A stretch of 64,000 nucleotides of DNA from SZUA-444 sp965226565 (GTDB lineage Bacteria > Bacillota > Clostridia > Oscillospirales > Ruminococcaceae), in assembly GCA_965226565.1 (NCBI GenBank), contig CBDDDI010000005.1, forward strand, positions 496,001 to 560,000, in the 5' to 3' direction. This document shows positions 54,124-63,230 of the stretch, piece after piece (the stretch's first letter is position 1; each line of letters opens with the position of its first letter). The notes beneath the pieces were generated by a model that saw nothing but the letters and a program-made list of their open reading frames with translations, made no database searches and was not told the origin of the DNA. Both the position numbers and the translations under genes were made by a program.

Positions 54124-54152
54124 ATTATAGATGATTTCAATTTAAAATGCAA
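54124..54152 (-). promoter_or_regulatory. Promoter of fba
   Basis: Read leftward: TTGCAT (54152-54147), 17-base spacer, TATAAT (54129-54124), 34 bases before the start codon. Confidence 0.7.
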
Positions 54153-54262
54153 TTAATTTAAATTCTCATCCATAAAAAAAGTCATTTTTCATAATATTTG
54201 GCCTCAAAAATGATATTAGACTGTTTAAAAAAATAAATTTTATCACAAAAATTACTATAATT

Positions 54263-55081
54263 TTATTCTGATAAATTTCTTACATAATGAAATAAATATT
54301 GCTGTGCAATTCCTTCATATCCCAAAATACAATCAGGCAAACCATTTGGATAATATTTCTCCAAAACTCTTTTTATCCACACATCTACAGGAAAAAATTC
54401 TAATCTATACATTCCATAAAGAAGTGCACAATCTGCCACTTTTGTTCCAACTCCACATATTTTCTTTAACTCTTCCCTAGCCTCATCAAGTGGCAACTTA
54501 GAAATGTTTTCTAAATCTATTTCACCTTCAGATACTTTTTTCGCAGCGTCTAAAATATATCTTGCTCTAAATCCCGCTCTAATTGGAGCCAAATCTTCTA
54601 CTGTTAGTTTCGCTAGTTTTTCTGCAGTTGGAAAAGTGTATCCAAAACTTTTTTCTTCTCCAAAATTTTCACATAGTCTTGAAATAATACCTTTTATTCT
54701 AGGAATATTATTATTTTGAGAAATAATAAATGAACACAAAGCTTCCCATTTATCTTGTTTTAACAATCTTATGCCTGATGCATATTCACAAGCATTTTTC
54801 AATGTCTCATCTTCTGAAAAATTTTTCTTTAATATAGTATAGTCCGTTTTTAGGTCAAAATATTCTATCCAATAATTATTAAAATCATTTTCAGTAGTAT
54901 CATAAAACACAAATTCATCATTTTCTTTTGAAATAACTAAAGGTTTATCTAATAAAAAACCTCTAAATTTATTTTCATCTACTTTTTCCCATCTAAAAGC
55001 TTGACCACAATCTAAAGTTTCTGCCAAATCAAAATCTGTCTGTTTTAAGTATATATTATTATTTTTTACTGTATACTCCAT
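54263..55081 (-). CDS. OGG1-type 8-oxoguanine DNA glycosylase / AP lyase
   Basis: A base-excision repair enzyme of the HhH-GPD superfamily. The N-terminal OGG domain (FDLAETLDCGQAFRW, about residues 14-28) is followed by the helical core and the hairpin KKICGVGTKVADCALLYG, whose Lys forms the Schiff base. The catalytic Asp is in FFPVDVWIKR. A longer frame starts at 55168, but AAAGGA lies 6 bases before the ATG at 55081, which gives a normal 272-aa protein. It may also act on alkylated bases as in AlkA relatives, but the OGG domain favours oxidised guanine. Confidence 0.88.
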   Translation of the reverse strand: MEYTVKNNNIYLKQTDFDLAETLDCGQAFRWEKVDENKFRGFLLDKPLVISKENDEFVFYDTTENDFNNYWIEYFDLKTDYTILKKNFSEDETLKNACEYASGIRLLKQDKWEALCSFIISQNNNIPRIKGIISRLCENFGEEKSFGYTFPTAEKLAKLTVEDLAPIRAGFRARYILDAAKKVSEGEIDLENISKLPLDEAREELKKICGVGTKVADCALLYGMYRLEFFPVDVWIKRVLEKYYPNGLPDCILGYEGIAQQYLFHYVRNLSE

Positions 55082-55234
55082 TCCAAATCCTTTACATATA
55101 ACCTCAAATTTTTTATAATAAAAATAATTATAGTTTGTAAAATATGCTAATTTTTTATTAAAAACCATATTTCTACACAGCTATAATTATATAATAAATA
55201 AAATTATATATCAACTATATAAGGAGAGTAATTT

Positions 55235-55915
55235 ATGAGAGAAAGTATTCTAACAATTCCAATTAATGAGATTTTTGAACAAAAATGCGGATGTCCTTTT
55301 TGCCAAATGAGAGATATGCTAGAAAATAGATGTGTGGAATACATAATGGGAGCAGCAATGATGGAGCCAGATATTAGGATTGAAACTAATAAACAAGGTT
55401 TTTGCAAAACACATTTTGAACAAATGTTGAAACAAAAAAATAGGCTTTCTCTTGCACTTATGTTAAAAACACATTTAGATGAAATCAGTTCAGAATTTTT
55501 TAAAAAAACTATCCTAAACAAATCTAAGAAAAAAGAACAAAAAATTAATGAAATTAACACTAACTGTTTTGTATGTTCAAAAGTAAATTGGGGAATGGAA
55601 AGATTAATAACAACTTTTTTTGAAATGTATGAAAAAAATTCAGAATTTAAAGATTTGTTTAATAATCAAGATTTCATATGTATAAATCATTATCAAATGC
55701 TTATGGAAAATCAACATAGATATTTAAACAAGAAAAACTTTTCAAATTTCAAAAAAGATTGTGATTTACTTGTACAAAAACACTTAGACGAATTAAAAAA
55801 GGATGTTGAGAAATATTGCAGCATGTATGATTATCGTAATGCTGACAAAAATGCTGATTGGGAAAACTCAAAAGACGCTATTGAAAGAGCAATCAAATTT
55901 CTTACAACTCGTTAA
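55235..55915 (+). CDS. DUF6062 family protein with paired zinc-type Cys motifs
   Basis: A 226-aa cytosolic protein typical of Clostridia. Two similar halves each carry a CxxC followed by a C-x-x-H (or C-x-x-x-H): CPFC (about residues 20-23) with FCKTH, and CFVC (about 111-114) with FICINH. This suggests two metal sites. No enzyme motif. AAGGAGAG lies before the ATG. Function unknown for the family. Confidence 0.75.
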   Translation: MRESILTIPINEIFEQKCGCPFCQMRDMLENRCVEYIMGAAMMEPDIRIETNKQGFCKTHFEQMLKQKNRLSLALMLKTHLDEISSEFFKKTILNKSKKKEQKINEINTNCFVCSKVNWGMERLITTFFEMYEKNSEFKDLFNNQDFICINHYQMLMENQHRYLNKKNFSNFKKDCDLLVQKHLDELKKDVEKYCSMYDYRNADKNADWENSKDAIERAIKFLTTR

Positions 55916-55959
55916 ATATAAAATTTATTTTAAGAAGATAAACTTTCAACATCAAATTC

Positions 55960-56262
55960 ACAAAGTGTTAAAAAACTCTTTGTTAAAAAACGTTCCTAGT
56001 TTGTTAAATAAAAATACACTCTCTTTTGTGCATTAGCACTAAAGCTTAACAACTTATTGATAGTTTTTATTCATAATAATGTATATAAAAAACCTATTAA
56101 TTTACAATATACAAAATGTAATTAATCTTTTAAAAATCTTTCAAATATTATCACAAATACGTTTTCCTCTAAAATATTAGGGTTTTTAACACTTTTAACA
56201 GAGTTTTCAACATTTTATATTATAAGTTTTCAACTTTTCAACAGAGTTTTCAACACTTTTTA
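55960..56262. repeat. Noncoding region with GAGTTTTCAACA repeats and an inverted partner
   Basis: A 16-bp direct repeat AACAGAGTTTTCAACA occurs at 56197-56212 and 56240-56255. A third AAGTTTTCAAC core lies between, at 56224. A related sequence in the opposite sense (AAAGTGTTAAAAAACTCTTTGTT) is near 55962-55985; here only its core GTTAAAAAACTC is quoted as the match. The 55916-56341 gap otherwise has no gene I can support. Confidence 0.6.
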
Positions 56263-56341
56263 AATAATATTCTTAATACACTCTGTATATTTTCTTGTTT
56301 TCTGACCATACTTTTTAAGATTAAAATTACATGGAGGCCTT

Positions 56342-56605
56342 ATGATAAAAGGAATTAACAAGAAAATAATAGAAATAAACAATATTAACAATGACTATTT
56401 TGAAAAAGCAATATTTTATATTAAAAATGAAAAAATTGCCATGCCTAAAACCAAACTTGTAAACCAAGCTGATAAATATTTAAATGAGATTTCTAGTTCT
56501 AGCTCAAAATTAAAGTATAATAAGCAAATTTTATTAATTATGATTTGCACTTCTATTGTCACAATTGGTTTATGTAGTTTATCTTTTTTATTATTTTTTA
56601 AATAA
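56342..56605 (+). CDS. Small C-terminally anchored membrane protein, unknown
   Basis: An 87-aa protein with GGAGG 4 bases before the ATG. The first 60 residues are helical and charged. Residues about 63-86 form one transmembrane helix at the very C-terminus (tail anchor), leaving the charged domain in the cytosol. No family recognised. It precedes rlmB by about 90 bases and may share its transcript. Confidence 0.6.
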   Translation: MIKGINKKIIEINNINNDYFEKAIFYIKNEKIAMPKTKLVNQADKYLNEISSSSSKLKYNKQILLIMICTSIVTIGLCSLSFLLFFK

Positions 56606-56694
56606 TAAATAAAATTTCCAAGTTTTATATTGTTTTTACACATTGATATATGATATACTATTTTATATAAAATTTATTTTGAAAGTAGATATGT

Positions 56695-57534
56695 ATGTAT
56701 AATAAATCACAACAAAAGAAAAAATTTAATAAAAGTAATGATAGATTTAATAATAAACCTAAAAATACTTTTTCAAATCAAGAAAATAATGATCTTGAAG
56801 AACCTGAAAAACAACTTATTATTGGCAGAAATCCTGTTATTGAAGCTTTAAAAGCTGAGAAATTAATTGACACTATTTACATTGATTCTGCTGCTACTGG
56901 CAGTATATCTCATATTGTTTCACTTGCAAAAGAACAAGGTATTGTTGTCAAAAATGTTAATGACACTAAACTTTCAATGATGTGCGATGGTGCAAGTCAC
57001 CAAGGTGTTATTGCTATTGGTGGATATGCTGAATATGTTTCTGTTGAAGATATTTTAAATATTGCTCATGAGAAAAATGAAAGCCCTTTTATAATAATTT
57101 GTGACGAAATTGAAGATCCACATAATCTTGGTGCTATTATTAGAACTGCTGAATCTTCTGGTGCTCATGGAATTATTATTCCTAAAAGAAGAAGTGCTTC
57201 TTTAAATCATACTGTTTTTAAAACATCTGCTGGAGCTGCTAGCTGGCTTCCTGTTGCTAGAGTATCAAATATTGCTTTAACTATTGACAACTTGAAAAAA
57301 CAAGGTGTATGGATTTATGGAACTGATGCTAAAGGTGAAGATTACACAAAAGTTGATTTAAAAGGTAGCATGGCTCTTATTATTGGTTCAGAAGGTAAAG
57401 GAATAGGTAATCTTATTTCTAAAAAATGTGACTTTTTATTAAAACTTCCTATGTTAGGAAAAATAACATCTTTAAACGCCTCTGTTGCTGGTGGAATTTT
57501 TATGTATGAGGTTGTTAGACAAAGACATAAATAA
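56695..57534 (+). CDS. rlmB: TrmH/SpoU-family 23S rRNA 2'-O-methyltransferase RlmB
   Basis: A SPOUT-fold methyltransferase, most like the RlmB type that methylates G2251 of 23S rRNA. A charged N-terminal extension (about 40 residues rich in Asn and Lys) precedes the substrate-binding domain (LIIGRNPVIEALKAE). The catalytic SPOUT knot has motif 1 DEIEDPHNLGAIIRTAE, motif 2 IIGSEGKGI and motif 3 IPxxG-like LPMLGKITSLNASVAGG. An upstream ATG at 56691 runs into a stop, so 56695 is used. The ribosome binding site is weak. Confidence 0.92.
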   Translation: MYNKSQQKKKFNKSNDRFNNKPKNTFSNQENNDLEEPEKQLIIGRNPVIEALKAEKLIDTIYIDSAATGSISHIVSLAKEQGIVVKNVNDTKLSMMCDGASHQGVIAIGGYAEYVSVEDILNIAHEKNESPFIIICDEIEDPHNLGAIIRTAESSGAHGIIIPKRRSASLNHTVFKTSAGAASWLPVARVSNIALTIDNLKKQGVWIYGTDAKGEDYTKVDLKGSMALIIGSEGKGIGNLISKKCDFLLKLPMLGKITSLNASVAGGIFMYEVVRQRHK

Positions 57535-57557
57535 TTATATTACAAAAGGAGTGAAGA

Positions 57558-59936
57558 GTGTTGTCCAATTCAAAAATGTCTCTAGATGATATTCTTGAAG
57601 AATATGCTCAAAAGAAGGAAAATATAAAAAAACAACATAAAAAACCTACTTTTGATGCAAATGATTTCTTTTTATCAGAAAAAAACAAAAGACCTAGCTC
57701 TAATAGAAAATCTCTAAATAGTCTTAAACAAGAGACTTTAGTTATGGATATAAGACAAGAAAATCCTATTGTTAATGAATTTGATGATGAAAAACTTTCA
57801 ACAGGTAATGATGAACATGTTGAAAATTCTATAGACGAACGTCCAAACTCACCTTTTATTGGACAAGCTTTTAAAGAAACTCCTAAAAATAACGAAAATA
57901 TAGATAGTGTTTTTAAAATAAAAAAAGAACATCCTATACATAAAACAACTGAAGTTACTCCTATTAATAGAAAAAAAATCAATGATATTGATCTTGATAT
58001 AAAATCTAAAATAATTCCTAAAACAGAACAAATCACTCTTGAAAACATTAAAGCTGAAGAAGAACGTTTGAAAGATCTTGAGGAAAAAAGAAATAAAAAA
58101 ATACGTGATTTTGTTTTAGAAACTAATGACACTGATGAATCAGATGATTATGAAGAAGAAATAGAAGATAAATCAGTTCCTGAAAATGAATTTGATGAAT
58201 ATGACGATATGTCAGCTGCTGCAGATATAGTAGATGATATTTCTCAAATAAAACATTCACTTGTTATAAGAGCTTTTCTTTTGCTAATTTGTTTTGTTTT
58301 ATCATCATACACTGCACTTGCAAATGATTTTGGACTTCCAATTATAGAATTTTTAAAATCATCTAAACATCCAATTTCTTATTTGATGATAAATATCATT
58401 ATTGGAATGATTAGTACATTTATTGCAAGCTCTGCTATTTCATCAGGTTTTAAAAGTATTGTTAAATTAAATGCTAATTCAGACAGCATACCTGCTATTG
58501 CTATTGCATCTAATATTTTTACTTCTTTTATAATGTTAGCTGATGTTTCTTTATTACAAAATAAATTATTGAATATTTACATACCTATAGCAATTGGTTC
58601 TTTGTTATTTAACACATTAGGAAAAATTTTAATTATTTATAAAACAGAACGTAACTTTAAATTTGTTTCTAGTGATAGCGATAAATATGCATTATTCCAA
58701 ATTGAAGATCAAGATGTTGCTTCAAGATTTACAAAAGGTTCTGTTTCAGGATTTCCTTGTTTAGCTACAATGAAAAAAACAGAATTTATTGATGAATTTT
58801 TAAAATCATCTTTTGGATCAGATGTTACTGATTCTTTTTGTAAAATTGGAACGCCTTTATTAATTGGTTTATCTGTTGTTGTTGCAATAATAAATGTGAT
58901 ATTTTGTCAACTTACTACTACAGGCAAAATAATTTTAGGACTTGCTACTTTTTCCGGAACAATTGCCTTGGTGTCATCATTTGCATTAATGTTTATTGTT
59001 AATTTACCAATGGCAAGAGCAACAAAAAAATTGCTATTATCATCTTCTTGTATGCTTGGATATAATGCTGTTGAAGAATTTTCAGAAACAAATTCTGTTT
59101 TAGTTGATATGACTCAGCTATTTCCTGAAGGTAGTGTTGAACTTGTTAATTTAAAACAGCTATCTTCAACTTCAATAGAAGAAGGCATACTTCTTGCTGC
59201 TAGTCTTTCTTGTCACGCTGGAAGTGTTTTAAAATCAACATTCTTTAAAATGCTTAAAGGTAAAACTGAAATGCTTTATCCTGTTGAAAGTTATTTATAT
59301 GAAGATACTCTTGGAATATCTGGATGGATTGAAAATAAACGTGTTTTATTTGGAACTCGTGAACTGATGAAATGTCACAGCATTGAAGGTCTTCCTGGTG
59401 TTGTTAAAGAAAGTGATTATGCTAAAGGAAATCTTGTGCTTTATTTATCTGTTTCTGGTGTTGTTACAACTATGTTTATTGTTCAGCTTAAAACAAGTCT
59501 TGGTGTTACAAAATGGCTTGGAGAACTTGAAAAACAAGATATTTCTATTGTATTACATTCAGTTGACGCTATGATTACTCCTAATTTGCTATCAGAAATG
59601 TTTGATGTCTCACCTAGTTTATTTAAATTAGTACCATTTAGATATCACAAAAAATTTGATGAGCAAACTACTTTTACAGAAAAAGTTGCAACGCCTTTAA
59701 TTTGTGCTGGTAAATTCCAATCTTTCGCTATGTTAATCACATCAGCAAAAAGATTAGCTAAATCTAGTGTGCTTGGAATGACAATTTTAATTAGCTCATT
59801 TATTACCGGAATTTTGCTTGCATTAATAATGTCATTTTTATCAATGTTTAATGTACTTAATACTTCTATAGTTTTATTAATAAATACAGCTTGGCTAATA
59901 ATAACCTATATTTTACTACGTTTTAGAAAAACATAA
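57558..59936 (+). CDS. Catalytically degenerate P-type ATPase-like membrane protein with long acidic N-terminus
   Basis: A 792-aa protein starting with GTG, six bases after AGGAG. Residues 1-230 are charged, repeat-poor and probably disordered. Membrane pairs follow (about 235-275, 285-365, 430-485). The region after the last pair aligns by layout with the P-domain of P1B-type ATPases: at D517, VDMTQLFPEG stands where DKTGTLTEG is expected. VLFGTREL resembles the nucleotide-domain GNRxLM motif, and the usual TGD is replaced by HSVD. The CPC membrane motif and TGES actuator are missing. It is probably a non-pumping scaffold or sensor; function unknown. Confidence 0.7.
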   Translation: MLSNSKMSLDDILEEYAQKKENIKKQHKKPTFDANDFFLSEKNKRPSSNRKSLNSLKQETLVMDIRQENPIVNEFDDEKLSTGNDEHVENSIDERPNSPFIGQAFKETPKNNENIDSVFKIKKEHPIHKTTEVTPINRKKINDIDLDIKSKIIPKTEQITLENIKAEEERLKDLEEKRNKKIRDFVLETNDTDESDDYEEEIEDKSVPENEFDEYDDMSAAADIVDDISQIKHSLVIRAFLLLICFVLSSYTALANDFGLPIIEFLKSSKHPISYLMINIIIGMISTFIASSAISSGFKSIVKLNANSDSIPAIAIASNIFTSFIMLADVSLLQNKLLNIYIPIAIGSLLFNTLGKILIIYKTERNFKFVSSDSDKYALFQIEDQDVASRFTKGSVSGFPCLATMKKTEFIDEFLKSSFGSDVTDSFCKIGTPLLIGLSVVVAIINVIFCQLTTTGKIILGLATFSGTIALVSSFALMFIVNLPMARATKKLLLSSSCMLGYNAVEEFSETNSVLVDMTQLFPEGSVELVNLKQLSSTSIEEGILLAASLSCHAGSVLKSTFFKMLKGKTEMLYPVESYLYEDTLGISGWIENKRVLFGTRELMKCHSIEGLPGVVKESDYAKGNLVLYLSVSGVVTTMFIVQLKTSLGVTKWLGELEKQDISIVLHSVDAMITPNLLSEMFDVSPSLFKLVPFRYHKKFDEQTTFTEKVATPLICAGKFQSFAMLITSAKRLAKSSVLGMTILISSFITGILLALIMSFLSMFNVLNTSIVLLINTAWLIITYILLRFRKT

Positions 59937-59951
59937 ATGAGAAATTACTTT

Positions 59952-59990
59952 AAATATGTCACATTATTTTTTATGTGACATATTTTTTTT
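59952..59990 (+). terminator. Terminator
   Basis: AAATATGTCACAT (59952-59964) pairs with ATGTGACATATTT (59973-59985), followed by a long T-run. Confidence 0.9.
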
Positions 59991-60068
59991 TATTTTTAAT
60001 AAGATATTATATGACCCAAATTAGGGAGAATTTATTTGTATATTTTGAACAAATTTCGCTTATAACCA

Positions 60069-60097
60069 TTGTAATTTATAGTAAAATGTAATATAAT
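60069..60097 (+). promoter_or_regulatory. Promoter of EF-G paralogue
   Basis: TTGTAA (60069-60074), 17-base spacer, TATAAT (60092-60097). Confidence 0.6.
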
Positions 60098-60149
60098 ATT
60101 TCCATAGCACACAATGCACATTATTACAAAATGATAGGGGAGAAATAAA

Positions 60150-62207
60150 TTGAAAAAATTCGAGAGTTCTATGATTAAAAATGTCGTATTAGCAGGACAC
60201 GGAGGTTCAGGAAAAACTTCTTTAGTTGAAGCACTTCTTTTTAAAGCTAAAATAACAGACAGACTTGGAAAGATTTCAGAAGGTAATACAATCAGTGATT
60301 TTAATGCTGAAGAAATAAAACGAAAATCCTCAATTTATTCATCAGTCACAAATTACATAAAGGATGATTTAAAAATTAATTTGCTTGACACCCCAGGAAT
60401 GTTTGATTTTGAAGGTTCAATGATTGAAGGTATATGTGCTGCTGATTCTGTTATTATAACAGTTTCAGGAAAATCAGGAGTCAAAGTTGGAACTGAAAAA
60501 TCTTATAACTATGCTAAAAATTATAATAAACCAAAAATGTTTGTAATAACTAAAATTGATGATCCAAATGCTGATTTTTACAAAGTTTTATCTGAATTAA
60601 AATCAGTTTTTGGTCCTACAGTATGCCCTGTTGTTGTGCCTTGTATTAGAGATGGAAAAATTATTTCATATGTTAATTTAATAGAAATGAAAGCTTATAC
60701 ATACAACGAAAATGGTGAAGCAATTGAAACTGAGATGCCAGATAGTGATTATAGACTTGATGGATTAATCGCTGCTATTAGTGAGGCTGTTGCAGAAACT
60801 GATGAAGAACTCTTTGAAAAATTCTTTTCTGGTGAACATTTTACTCAAAAAGAAATTATTAATGGAATACACAAAGGTATGAACGAAGGTATTATTACTC
60901 CTGTCACATGTGTTAGTGCAACAACTCTTATTGGAGTTGATATGCTAATGAAAGAAATCACACTACTTTTACCATCTTCAACAGATTTAGCAAATAAAAT
61001 TGCTACAAAAAAAGATGGCAAAGAAATAGCAATATCTACAGACAGCAATGAACCATTATCAGGATTTGTTTTCAAAACAGTTTCTGATCCTTTTATCGGA
61101 AAAATGTCATTTATAAAAATTGTTTCAGGTGTTTTAAAACAAGGAATGGATTTTATAAATGCTAATACAAATAAAATTGAAAAATGCAATAAACTATACA
61201 GTATATGTGGTAAAAAACAAGATGAGATTACAGAAGCTTATGCTGGAGATATAGTTGTTGCAACAAAACTTTCTTTAAATACAGGAGACACTATATGTGA
61301 CTCATCAAGAGTTGTTAAATTTGATAAAGCTGATTATCCAGAACCTTGTTTTAGTATGGCTGTAAAAGCAGTTAATCAAGGCGAAGAAAGCAAAATATCA
61401 CAAGGTCTACACAAATTAACAGAAGAAAGTCCTACATTATCATATTATCAAGATCCAACAACTTTAGAACAAATTTTATCAGGACTTGGTGAACAACATC
61501 TTAATACTACACTTTCAAGACTTAAAAATGATTTCGGAGTTGAGGCAAAACTTTCAGTTCCATTAATAGCATATAAAGAAACTATTAGAAAAAAAGTTAA
61601 AGTTCAAGGTAGACATAAAAAACAATCTGGTGGACATGGCCAATATGGTGATGTTTGGATTGAATTTGAGCCTTGTGTAAGTGATGAACTTATTTTTGAA
61701 GAAAAAGTTTTTGGTGGAGCTGTTCCAAAAAACTTCTTTCCAGCAGTTGAAAAAGGTTTAACAGATTGTGTTCAAAAAGGTATTCTTGCAGGATTTCCTG
61801 TTGTTGGATTAAAAGCAATATTAGTTGATGGATCTTATCATCCTGTTGATTCATCTGAAATGGCATTTAAAATAGCAGCTTCTATAGCATATAGAGAAGG
61901 TTTGAAACAAGCTGATCCTATTCTTTTAGAACCAATTGGAAGACTTAATGTCAAAATTCCTGATGAAAGCACAGGAGATATAATGGGTGAACTAAACAAA
62001 CGTAGAGGTAGAGTAATTGGAATGAATCCAGAAAAAACAGGAATTACTGAAATTGAAGCAGAAGTTCCTGTTAGCGAAATGCATGATTTCTCAATGTATT
62101 TACGACAAGTTTGCCATGGCAAAGGCACATTTACATTTACTACTATTAGATATGAGCATCTTCCAGATAATCTAAAAGATGATATTATATCAAAATATAC
62201 TGACTAA
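60150..62207 (+). CDS. Elongation factor G-like protein (EF-G paralogue, FusA2-type)
   Basis: A 685-aa translational GTPase with EF-G domain order. The G domain has GHGGSGKTS (about residues 16-24), DTPGMFDF and TKIDD in place of NKxD. Domains II and III follow, then domain IV (RKKVKVQGRHKKQSGGHGQYGDVW region, split here as KVQGRHKKQSGG and HGQYGDVW) and a C-terminal domain V. The start is a TTG after GGGGAG. Differences in G1 and G4 from canonical EF-G (AHVDHGKT-like, NKMD) mark it as the accessory paralogue found in many anaerobes. It may act in stress or ribosome recycling; the exact role is unknown. Confidence 0.88.
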   Translation: MKKFESSMIKNVVLAGHGGSGKTSLVEALLFKAKITDRLGKISEGNTISDFNAEEIKRKSSIYSSVTNYIKDDLKINLLDTPGMFDFEGSMIEGICAADSVIITVSGKSGVKVGTEKSYNYAKNYNKPKMFVITKIDDPNADFYKVLSELKSVFGPTVCPVVVPCIRDGKIISYVNLIEMKAYTYNENGEAIETEMPDSDYRLDGLIAAISEAVAETDEELFEKFFSGEHFTQKEIINGIHKGMNEGIITPVTCVSATTLIGVDMLMKEITLLLPSSTDLANKIATKKDGKEIAISTDSNEPLSGFVFKTVSDPFIGKMSFIKIVSGVLKQGMDFINANTNKIEKCNKLYSICGKKQDEITEAYAGDIVVATKLSLNTGDTICDSSRVVKFDKADYPEPCFSMAVKAVNQGEESKISQGLHKLTEESPTLSYYQDPTTLEQILSGLGEQHLNTTLSRLKNDFGVEAKLSVPLIAYKETIRKKVKVQGRHKKQSGGHGQYGDVWIEFEPCVSDELIFEEKVFGGAVPKNFFPAVEKGLTDCVQKGILAGFPVVGLKAILVDGSYHPVDSSEMAFKIAASIAYREGLKQADPILLEPIGRLNVKIPDESTGDIMGELNKRRGRVIGMNPEKTGITEIEAEVPVSEMHDFSMYLRQVCHGKGTFTFTTIRYEHLPDNLKDDIISKYTD

Positions 62208-62237
62208 GTACATAAATAACAATAAAAAATATAAAAT

Positions 62238-62275
62238 AATGGTAGACACCTAAAAATGTCAACCATTATTTTTTT
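62238..62275 (+). terminator. Terminator after EF-G paralogue
   Basis: AATGGT-x-GACA pairs with TGTC-x-ACCATT around one mismatch, followed by a T-run. Confidence 0.85.
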
Positions 62276-62306
62276 AATGTGTTATAAAATTGTAAACAAA
62301 ATTAAC

Positions 62307-62335
62307 TTGCAATTTGTTTGCAATTAATGTAAAAT
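62307..62335 (+). promoter_or_regulatory. Promoter of membrane protein gene
   Basis: TTGCAA (62307-62312), 17-base spacer, TAAAAT (62330-62335). A second TTGCAA lies within the spacer. Confidence 0.6.
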
Positions 62336-62360
62336 AAAGATAATTGGAGAGGTGAATATT

Positions 62361-63176
62361 TTGAAAAAGACAAAAACTAATCAAATAATATTTCAAGCAA
62401 TAACATGTGTATATTTTATCTTGAGCATCTTTATTACAGTTAATTTATTTTTATATAATATAACAATAACTAATAAGTTCGGATTCTTTTTACTCTTTTT
62501 GATATTTAACGGAGCTTTTGTTCCATTTATGTTGAAATCAAGAGAAACAACAATAACAAAAATAATTTCTTGTATACTTCCCTTTACTGCATTTTTAGCT
62601 CTTATTTTTGATTTTGGAGAAATAGCTGTATTTTTTCCTATGTTTGCAGCAGCAGTTGTTGTGTTTTTTTGCTCTAAATGTGGCGATATGTTTAAAACAA
62701 TTTTAGGTACATTATATTTGTTGTTATATGTAATTGGTACAATTATATTTTTGTTATCTTCAAATTTTGTTAAAACAGGTTCTGAAGGAATAATTTTATC
62801 AGATGATATTAATAAAAATTCTGAATTAAGTGGACTTTATACTCAACAAGCAGTAGATAAAGTTAATAAAAATAATGTGTCTCCTGATGGGAAATTAAAA
62901 TTTTATATTACTGATAGAGATAACAGTATGTACGGAATGGTTGAACTTTACGTTATTCCAAATGAAAAAGAAAAAAGTTTTGCGTTTTTTGAAATAAGAC
63001 AAAAAGGCTGTGAAAAACGTGTTGGATATGTAAGAGGACGTGGAAATGACCAACTTCCTGAAGTTAGTTGGATGGAAAACAACAAAATAAAATATAAATT
63101 TCCTGGACAAAGTGAAAAACATTCTGTGATATCAAAAGAAGATATTAAAAAAGATTATTTCTCATTTTTATCATAA
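62361..63176 (+). CDS. Hypothetical membrane protein with extracytoplasmic C-terminal domain
   Basis: A 271-aa protein. AGAGG (62348-62352) is spaced 8 bases from the TTG at 62361, giving MKKTKTNQ; a GTG at 62352 is too close. Four or five hydrophobic helices occupy about residues 10-140. The C-terminal about 130 residues are soluble, with a beta-rich GMVELYVIPNEKEKSF segment and a WMENNKIKYKF stretch. Family not recognised. It is convergent with rnr across a terminator. Confidence 0.65.
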   Translation: MKKTKTNQIIFQAITCVYFILSIFITVNLFLYNITITNKFGFFLLFLIFNGAFVPFMLKSRETTITKIISCILPFTAFLALIFDFGEIAVFFPMFAAAVVVFFCSKCGDMFKTILGTLYLLLYVIGTIIFLLSSNFVKTGSEGIILSDDINKNSELSGLYTQQAVDKVNKNNVSPDGKLKFYITDRDNSMYGMVELYVIPNEKEKSFAFFEIRQKGCEKRVGYVRGRGNDQLPEVSWMENNKIKYKFPGQSEKHSVISKEDIKKDYFSFLS

Positions 63177-63182
63177 CAAAAC

Positions 63183-63225
63183 AAAAGGTATATAACTTAA
63201 TTAGTTATATACCTTTATTTTTATA
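63183..63225. terminator. Bidirectional terminator between membrane protein and rnr
   Basis: AAAGGTATATAACT pairs with AGTTATATACCTTT around TAATT, followed by T-rich tails on both strands. Confidence 0.85.
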
Positions 63226-63230
63226 CTTAT

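Noticed and set aside
56197..56262. Possible DnaA boxes / replication origin
   Set aside because: TTTTCAACA differs from the TTATCCACA consensus at two positions, and no dnaA, dnaN or other origin genes are nearby.
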